From: Gehongia tenuis
Lineage (GTDB): Bacteria > Bacillota > Clostridia > Christensenellales > NSJ-53
Length of the DNA stretch: 64,000 nt
Direction: 5' to 3'
NCBI RefSeq assembly: GCF_014384795.1
Contig: NZ_JACRSR010000005.1
Location: 33,136 to 97,135, forward strand
The notes under the pieces were generated by a model. The model searched no databases and had not been told where the DNA came from. It worked only from the letters and a program-made list of their open reading frames with translations. Numbering within the stretch: position 1 is the stretch's first letter; the number at the start of each line of letters is the position of its first letter. This document shows positions 58,573 through 64,000 of this stretch, piece by piece. The translations under genes and the position numbers were made by a program.

Positions 58573-60411
58573 ATGAGTAAGCAACTCAAACGCATCCTGT
58601 GCCTGGTCTTTGCGATTGCCATGATCGCTTCGCTCATGGCAGGCTGCGGCGGCGGTGATTCCGCTACCCCTTCCGCTTCCAGCACTGGCTCGGACAAGGA
58701 TGCCGCTGCCACCCCTGAAAAGGAAAAGGAAGACGATTCGGCCGACGGTGAGGTTCTGGTCAACTTGCCCCGTGAGGAAACCTTGTACACGGGCGGTCAT
58801 TTGTTCTCACCTTTGACGACGCTCAATCCTGTTTCCGGCAACTGCATCTGGCCGGTTACGCCCACCGCCATGAACTCGGAGCTGATCTATGAATCCCTGT
58901 TCATGTACAATCAGGTAACTGCTGAGCTTGAGCCCCTGCTGGGTACTGAGTACACTTGGGTGGACGATTTAACCCTGGAGGTCAAGCTCAATCCCGATGC
59001 CAAATGGAACGACGGTGAGGCTGTAACCGCTGAGGACGTGGCCTACACCTATGAGCTGGCTCAACTCATGTCCGTGTCCTGGTCCACCATCTGGACCTAC
59101 TGCGAGTCCATCGAGGCTACCGATGAGAACACCGTCACCTACAAGATGAAGGCTGACAATCCAAATCCCCTGCTTGTGGAACGTAGCCTTGCCACGGATT
59201 ATATCCTGCCCAAGCATGTTTTCGAGGCCAAGTATGAGGAGCTGGGCGAAACCGATCTCCGTCAGTGGGAGAACTTCGAGCCCGTGGGATCCGGTCCCTA
59301 CAAGATGTACTATCACGACGACACCCGCGTAGTATGCATTCGCGACGATAACTACTGGGGCCAGGCCGAGTCCATGTTTGGCAAACTGCCCGCCCCCAAG
59401 TACTACGCTCATATCATCTACAAGGACAATGCGGCGGCTAACACCGCTTTCACCGCTGGTGAAATGGATCTGTCCGATGTATTCATGCCCCAGATCTGGG
59501 AGCTGTGGGAGGACAAGAACCTGCCTGTGCAGACCTATTACAAGGATGCCCCCTACTATCAGATCGCTACGCTGTCCTACCTGTGGTTCAACACCAGCGT
59601 GCCTGGTCTTGATAACATCGAAGTCCGCCGTGCTCTGGCCTATTCCTTTAACTATCCCAAGATTTCTGAAGTGGCCATCAGCAGCTACGGTGGCGATCTG
59701 GTTCCTTCCCTGTTCCTCGACGAAGAGCGCGAGAAGTATGTGAATGAGACCGAGGAGCTGACCGCTCTTCGCTGGACCTACGATGTGGATAAAGCCAACG
59801 AGATCCTGGACGGCCTGGGCGCTGAGAAGGGCTCCGACGGCATCCGTGTTCTCAATGGCACCCGCCTTGGCCCCTGGAAGGTTGAATGCCCGAAGGGCTG
59901 GAGCGACTGGACCGCGGCCCTTGAGGTTGCCTGCCAGTCTGCCAAGGAAGTGGGTATTGAGCTGCAGACCGATCTGCCTGAGAAGCCTCAATGGCTGAAC
60001 AACCAACAGATGGGCGACTTTGATATCATGCTCGCTTCCGCCGCTCAGGGTCTTGATCCCGCTCAGCCTTGGAGCCGCTGCCAGTTCATCATGGACTCCC
60101 GCGTAGCTCCTATGGGTGAGCAGGCCTTCACCAACTATAACCGTTTCTCCAACGAGCGCGCCGATGAAATCATTGACGCCATCCCCGGTGAAAAGGATGA
60201 AACCAAGTTGAAGGAGCTCTACACCGAGCTGGAGAAAATCTATCTGGAGAATATCTGGACCATTCCGCTGTTCAATCGTTCTGGCATCTGGTTCCATACC
60301 AATGGTACCGTGTGGACCAACTGGCAGACCGAGGACAACAACAGCGACATCCCACCAGTTCCTGGTGCTGCAGGTACGAGGATTCTCTACGAGATCGAAC
60401 CTGCTAAATAA
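58573..60411 (+). CDS. ABC transporter solute-binding lipoprotein, family 5 (SBP4)
   Basis: A 612-residue lipoprotein; ATG at 58573 after AGGAGG (an immediately preceding TTG is possible). Lipobox LMAGC with Cys25, acidic linker, SBP_bac_5 core. Its leader and much of its coding region are nearly identical to SBP5, including 125 bases (59746-59870) without a single difference. Upstream lies the first gntR gene, downstream the second. Ligand unknown. Confidence 0.93.
   Translation: MSKQLKRILCLVFAIAMIASLMAGCGGGDSATPSASSTGSDKDAAATPEKEKEDDSADGEVLVNLPREETLYTGGHLFSPLTTLNPVSGNCIWPVTPTAMNSELIYESLFMYNQVTAELEPLLGTEYTWVDDLTLEVKLNPDAKWNDGEAVTAEDVAYTYELAQLMSVSWSTIWTYCESIEATDENTVTYKMKADNPNPLLVERSLATDYILPKHVFEAKYEELGETDLRQWENFEPVGSGPYKMYYHDDTRVVCIRDDNYWGQAESMFGKLPAPKYYAHIIYKDNAAANTAFTAGEMDLSDVFMPQIWELWEDKNLPVQTYYKDAPYYQIATLSYLWFNTSVPGLDNIEVRRALAYSFNYPKISEVAISSYGGDLVPSLFLDEEREKYVNETEELTALRWTYDVDKANEILDGLGAEKGSDGIRVLNGTRLGPWKVECPKGWSDWTAALEVACQSAKEVGIELQTDLPEKPQWLNNQQMGDFDIMLASAAQGLDPAQPWSRCQFIMDSRVAPMGEQAFTNYNRFSNERADEIIDAIPGEKDETKLKELYTELEKIYLENIWTIPLFNRSGIWFHTNGTVWTNWQTEDNNSDIPPVPGAAGTRILYEIEPAK
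59746..59870. repeat. 125-bp block identical to SBP5
   Basis: Identical to 62705-62829, including all synonymous positions. Shows a recent duplication or gene conversion between SBP4 and SBP5. Confidence 0.85.
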
Positions 60412-60430
60412 ATCAATCCTCTTTTCCTTT

Positions 60431-60464
60431 GAAAAGGCCTGCCATTCGGTGGGCCTTTTCTTTT
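60431..60464 (+). terminator. Intrinsic terminator after SBP4
   Basis: Stem GAAAAGGCCTGCC / GGTGGGCCTTTTC (two non-standard pairs) with ATTC loop and T-run. Confidence 0.85.
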
Positions 60465-60576
60465 ATTCTTGAAAGGTCTTTCACGGCCTGTATTGCACGG
60501 AAATTTTTGAAAACCCATAAACATAAATACTCTCTATAATGGTCCTTTATAAGATAAATTATTTTGATAATGGGTG

Positions 60577-60605
60577 TTGACATTCATAGGCAAACTCGTT
60601 AAGAT
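60577..60605 (+). promoter_or_regulatory. Promoter of the second gntR gene
   Basis: TTGACA (60577-60582), 17-base spacer, TAAGAT (60600-60605). Confidence 0.7.
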
Positions 60606-60617
60606 GAAGATGTAAAA

Positions 60618-60639
60618 TGCAAGTTGAATTTAACTTACA
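60618..60639. promoter_or_regulatory. Inverted repeat before the second gntR gene
   Basis: TGCAAGTT (60618-60625) and AACTTACA (60632-60639), 7 of 8 arm pairs, just after the -10 box. Likely autoregulatory operator; the left arm word also precedes the first gntR gene. Confidence 0.55.
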
Positions 60640-60662
60640 TTTATGAAAGGAGCGACTTCCAT

Positions 60663-61331
60663 TTGAACCTGAACCTCCGGTCCCCAGCCGGCTCCAAAGC
60701 TACAGATGATTTAGCCAGCCAGGCTTATCGATATGTTAAAGAAAAGATTATTTCCATGGAATTGAGACCCGGGGATACCTTGAGCATATCCGCCATTGCG
60801 AAGGAACTCAACATCAGCCGCACACCCATCACTGCTGCCTGTCAGCGGCTGGAATACGATGGACTGCTCAATATTGTTCCCAAACAAGGTGTGTATGTCC
60901 GCGCACTCACCATCAACGACGCCCGGGATATCACCGAACTTCGGATCGCCCTTGAGACCTATTCAGCTAAACGTGCCTTCTACGCCATCAATGAAGAGGA
61001 TATCGACTATTTGGAAAAAGGTTATCGCGAAATGGAGGCAAGTACGGGTGATATTTATCAATTCATGGTGGGTGATATCGGTTTACATCGGTATTTAATG
61101 TGCAAGGGAAACAACGCACAGTTTCTCACCATTGTGGACAATTTGTATGATTTGTCCATCCTTTTGGGTGTAAACACGGAGCGGCAGCCTGCCCGGCTTC
61201 AGGATATCCTCCAGGAACACCGCGTCATCATTGACGCCCTGATCGCCAAGGATATGGAACGGTTTGTGCGCAGCATCGAAATCAATCTGTTGAACGGCTT
61301 CGGCCGGACCCAAAGTCTGATTTATCCATAA
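60663..61331 (+). CDS. GntR family regulator, FCD type (second copy)
   Basis: A 222-residue paralogue of the first GntR, start at a TTG (60663) 10 bases after AAAGGAG; alignment of the N-terminus (NLNLRSP versus NLKLHSP) supports it. The winged helix (AIAKELNISRTPITAACQRL) is almost the same as in the first copy, so both may bind similar sites; the FCD ligand domain is more different. Likely regulates SBP4/SBP5. Confidence 0.92.
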   Translation: MNLNLRSPAGSKATDDLASQAYRYVKEKIISMELRPGDTLSISAIAKELNISRTPITAACQRLEYDGLLNIVPKQGVYVRALTINDARDITELRIALETYSAKRAFYAINEEDIDYLEKGYREMEASTGDIYQFMVGDIGLHRYLMCKGNNAQFLTIVDNLYDLSILLGVNTERQPARLQDILQEHRVIIDALIAKDMERFVRSIEINLLNGFGRTQSLIYP

Positions 61332-61346
61332 TCGTTCAATCCAGTA

Positions 61347-61375
61347 TTGACTTTGAACCCCTCCCCGGCTATAAT
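61347..61375 (+). promoter_or_regulatory. Promoter of SBP5
   Basis: TTGACT (61347-61352), 17-base spacer, TATAAT (61370-61375). Confidence 0.75.
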
Positions 61376-61543
61376 GTAAATGTTTTAAACAGATAGTGTA
61401 AAGCGTTTCTTTCTTTAAAAAGTGCTATTTTTCTTTATAATTCAACATTTTTTACGATTACCAAGGTCTTTTATATTCAGAATGAAATGTAATCTTTTGA
61501 TTACTTTCATAAAACAACTCAGCACATGAGGAGGTCAAAATTG

Positions 61544-63370
61544 ATGAGCAAGAATACCAAACGCATCTTGTGCCTGATCTTTGCAGTCGCCATGATTGCA
61601 TCGCTGATGGCAGGCTGCGGCGGCGGAAACTCCGCTACCCCTTCCGCGTCCAGCACCGGTTCGGACAAGGATGCCGCTGCCACCCCTGAAAAGGAAGCAG
61701 AAAAGGACGGCGACACCGCCGTGACCAACCTTCCCCGCGAGGAAACCCTGTATGTTGCGGGCTATCTCGCAACGCAGGCCACCAACTACAACCCCACTTC
61801 CGGTACGTCCCTGTGGCCGGTGGCCGACACGGCCCAATCCACGGAGCTGATCTACGAGTCCTTGTTCATGTACAACCAGGTGACCAGTGAGCTCGAGCCT
61901 CTGCTGGGCAGCGAGTACACCTGGGTGGATGACCTGACGCTGGAAGTCAAGCTCAATCCCGATGCCAAATGGAATGATGGTGAGGCTGTGACCGCTGAGG
62001 ACGTGGCCTACACCTATGAGCTGGCTCAGCTCATGTCCGTGTCCTGGTCCTCCATCTGGTCCTACTGTGAGTCCATCGAGGCCAAGGACGATTCCACCGT
62101 GGTCTTCAAGATGAAGGCTGACAACCCCAATGCTCTGCTTGTGGAGCGCAGCCTGGCTGTTTGTTCTGCCCAAGCACATCTGGGAAGCCAAGTATAATGA
62201 ACTGGGCGAATTGATCTTCGCCAGTGGGAGAACTGGGAGCCCGTGGGTTCCGGTCCCTACAAGGCCTATTATCATGACGACACCCGCGGCGTAGTTGTTC
62301 GTGACGACAACTACTGGGGCCAGGCCGAGTCCATGTTCGGCAAGCTGCCCGCTCCCAAGTACATCGCTCACATGGTGTATAAGGACAACGCTGCTGCCAA
62401 CACCGCTTTCACCAATGGTGAAGTGGATATGTCCAGTATCTTTATGCCCCAGATCTGGGAGCTGTGGGAGGATAAGAACCTGCCTGTGCAGACCTACTAC
62501 AAGGACGCTCCCTACTATCAGATTGCTACCCTCACCTACCTGTTCGTGAACACCACGGTTCCTGGTTTGGATAATGTGGATGTCCGCCGTGCTCTGGCCT
62601 ACTCCTTCAACTATGCGAAGGTTTCCGAGCTGGCCATCAGTGGTTACGGCAGCGATCTGGTTCCTTCTCTCTTCCTCGATGAAGAGCGCGAGAAGTATGT
62701 GAACGAGACCGAGGAGCTGACCGCTCTTCGCTGGACCTACGATGTGGATAAAGCCAACGAGATCCTGGACGGCCTGGGCGCTGAGAAGGGCTCCGACGGC
62801 ATCCGTGTTCTCAATGGCACCCGCCTTGGTCCCTGGAAGGTTTCCTGCCCTAAGACTTTCAGCGACTGGACTGCGGCTCTTGAGATCGCCTGCCAGTCCG
62901 CCAAGGAAGTGGGCATCGAACTGATTTCCGATCTGCCTGAGCGTCCCCAGTGGCTGAACGATCAGCAGATGGGCACCTTCGATATCACTCTGGCCAACGC
63001 TGCTGCCGGTCTTGATCCCGCTCAGCCCTGGAGCCGCTGCCAGTTCATCATGGACTCCCGCGTGTCTCCTGTTGGCGAGCAGGCCTTCACCAACTTCAAC
63101 CGTTTCACCAACGAGCGCGCCGATGAGATCATTGACGCCATCCCCGGTGAAAAGGATGAGGCCAAGCTGAAGGAGCTCTACACGGAGCTGGAGAAGATCT
63201 ACCTGGAGAGTTGTTCCACCATCCCCCTGTTTAACCGCTCCGGTGTGTGGTTCCAGACCAACAGCACCGCCTGGACCGGTTTCCAGACCGAGGACAACAA
63301 CAGCGATATTCCGCCCATCATGGGTGGCGCGGGCATCAAGATCCTCTACGAGATCGAGCCTGCCAAATAA
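61544..63370 (+). pseudogene. Solute-binding lipoprotein, family 5 (SBP5), frame disrupted
   Basis: Starts like SBP4 (LMAGC lipobox, Cys25), but aligned with SBP4 it lacks 5 bases near 62158-62167 and 1 base near 62210-62212. Between them the frame shifts and meets TAA at 62195-62197; after the second indel the frame is the original one and runs intact to 63370. The total loss of 6 bases restores register. The rest is well preserved, with strong coding bias, so the lesion is recent or an assembly error. If real, a 217-residue fragment would be made unless reading resumes. Confidence 0.85.
62705..62829. repeat. 125-bp block identical to SBP4
   Basis: Counterpart of 59746-59870; see there. Confidence 0.85.
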
Positions 63371-63386
63371 TTCATTTCTACTTATT

Positions 63387-63418
63387 AAAAAGACCTGCCT
63401 CCGGGCAGGTCTTTTTTT
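63387..63418 (+). terminator. Intrinsic terminator after SBP5
   Basis: 9-bp stem AGACCTGCC / GGCAGGTCT with TCCG loop, flanked by A- and T-runs. Confidence 0.93.
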
Positions 63419-63426
63419 GATTCTGT

Positions 63427-63440
63427 CGAAAACGCTTTCA
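63427..63440. promoter_or_regulatory. Near-perfect cre-like (CcpA) site
   Basis: CGAAAACGCTTTCA agrees with the CcpA consensus TGNAANCGNTNNCA in all but the first base. It lies between the SBP5 terminator and the permease promoter. Carbon catabolite control inferred. Confidence 0.6.
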
Positions 63441-63511
63441 TCCTTGTTATAGATTGGTTATGATTATATATGATTGGCGGTATTGACACTTTTTACATTC
63501 TGTAAACTATC

Positions 63512-63540
63512 TTGAATTCCCTATTCAAATATGCTATGAT
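63512..63540 (+). promoter_or_regulatory. Promoter of the ABC permease gene
   Basis: TTGAAT (63512-63517), 17-base spacer, TATGAT (63535-63540). Confidence 0.65.
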
Positions 63541-63588
63541 GGTTACATTGCTCAGGCAAATGTTTTTCAGTCAGTTTATCTCTCGCTC

Positions 63589-63604
63589 TTCATTTACAAA
63601 TGAA
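63589..63604. promoter_or_regulatory. Palindrome TTCATTTACAAATGAA in the permease leader
   Basis: Perfect 7-base arms around AC. Its central 14 bases are the reverse complement of TCATTTGTAAATGA at the SBP2 promoter. Confidence 0.6.
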
Positions 63605-63920
63605 AAATCCATGTATTTGTTTGCGAAAGGGCGGAAGGAAGGGATGCTGTCAATTAGTTTCATATTTTTTTAACCGATTTAAAATGCTTTTTTTAAAGTA
63701 CGGCGTTGCCGTGCGCTATTTGTTGTTTTTGGGAGAATTTTTATGGTGAGGTCTCCCTGCTTTACGAACTAGACCCGTGAATTCATTTTATGGATTCATC
63801 AATTAAACTTGGATGCAATTTGCAAGTGCGATGGTTGACTGACTGAATCATGCATATTCCCTACGGATCCAAAGGTTGCATGGAGAGCAACAGGAAGAGT
63901 TTTTGAACGGAGGGCAAAAC

Positions 63921-64000
63921 ATGGGACATTATTTTAGGTACCTGGGACAAAAAACCATCTGGTATCTGATAACGTTGGTCATCGCAGTGGCATTGAACTT
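63921..64000 (+). CDS. ABC transporter permease, OppB/DppB-like (5' end only)
   Basis: The first 26 codons are visible: a short polar start MGHYFRYLGQKTIWYL followed by the first membrane helix (ITLVIAVALNF). This N-terminus fits family-5 permease subunits of the OppB/DppB type. GGAGGG precedes the ATG by about 8 bases. The rest is outside the window. As the only permease near the five binding lipoproteins, it is the likely partner of some of them. Confidence 0.7.
   Translation, partial: MGHYFRYLGQKTIWYLITLVIAVALN

Larger units (their letters stand above)
63419..63920. other. Long regulatory region before the ABC permease
   Basis: About 500 bases without a gene. Elements: cre-like site, promoter 63512-63540, palindrome at 63589-63604, a hairpin GTACGGC-GTT-GCCGTGC (63698-63714), and the inverted repeat ACTTG...CAAGT (63807-63827) containing ATGCAATTTGC. 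The leader would be about 370 bases. Confidence 0.5.

Noticed and set aside
62158..62212. Programmed ribosomal frameshift in SBP5
   Set aside because: No slippery heptamer or downstream structure; paralogues have no frameshift, and two separate indels are needed.
1..64000. CRISPR arrays, IS elements, prophage genes
   Set aside because: No regularly spaced repeats, transposase, integrase or phage structural gene was found.

Overview
The window looks like the chromosome of an endospore-forming member of the Clostridia (Bacillota) with fairly GC-rich coding DNA. The evidence is a complete ger-type germinant-receptor operon, spoIIE, spoIID, a spoIIQ-type gene next to murA, strong AGGAGG ribosome sites, AT-rich SigA-type promoters and GC-rich intrinsic terminators after most operons. 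No plasmid, prophage, IS element or CRISPR array was seen. A genus cannot be assigned from sequence inspection alone.

Layout. 1-4.7 kb: a MarR regulator (cut by the window edge), a tyrosine-phosphatase-like enzyme, a membrane protein with a papain-like tail, an M23 peptidase without a signal peptide, and a sugar-phosphate isomerase-like TIM barrel. 4.7-8.8 kb: the germination operon gerAA-gerAC-small two-helix protein-gerAB, minus strand. 8.8-10.5 kb: a PadR regulator with two membrane or envelope proteins. 10.5-15.4 kb: an MMPL/RND exporter, a heptad-repeat secreted protein, a TetR regulator and a GNAT acetyltransferase in one minus-strand operon, with a likely TetR operator at its promoter. 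15.4-20 kb: two orphan family-5 solute-binding lipoproteins. 20-23.4 kb: DegV, then a zinc alcohol dehydrogenase with a LarA-like isomerase. 23.5-26.7 kb: murA-spoIID-spoIIQ. 26.8-31.2 kb: a candidate small RNA, an MFS transporter, an esterase, a HAD phosphatase and a Gfo/Idh oxidoreductase. 31.2-44.1 kb: a minus-strand run of housekeeping and transport genes (flippase-like protein, heterodimeric ABC exporter, ZIP transporter, methyltransferase, rmuC, ftsH, hpt, tilS). 44.2-52.5 kb: a small orphan gene, spoIIE, tRNA-Met, a DUF2161-like nuclease-fold protein, a Cys/Met PLP enzyme, GtrA and a PhoR/PhoP-like two-component system. 52.9-55.4 kb: pxpABC (5-oxoprolinase). 55.7-64 kb: three more family-5 solute-binding lipoproteins alternating with two FCD-type GntR regulators, ending in the first codons of an ABC permease.

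How the parts fit. The most distinctive theme is carbohydrate or peptide capture by five paralogous family-5 binding lipoproteins. Two are far from any permease, three lie just before one. Two tandem regulator/lipoprotein units have clearly duplicated: SBP4 and SBP5 share a perfect 125-bp block, and SBP5 carries two frame-restoring indels. Leaders of SBP2 and of the permease, 45 kb apart, share an identical 14-bp palindrome, suggesting one regulator. Sugar-type enzymes scattered nearby (isomerase-like barrel, alcohol dehydrogenase, LarA-like isomerase, Gfo/Idh) fit a sugar or sugar-acid diet, but the substrate cannot be read from the sequence. The second theme is sporulation. The spoIIE promoter has a 22-bp spacer like Spo0A-activated promoters, and the spoIIQ-type gene has its Shine-Dalgarno inside a perfect 12-bp hairpin.
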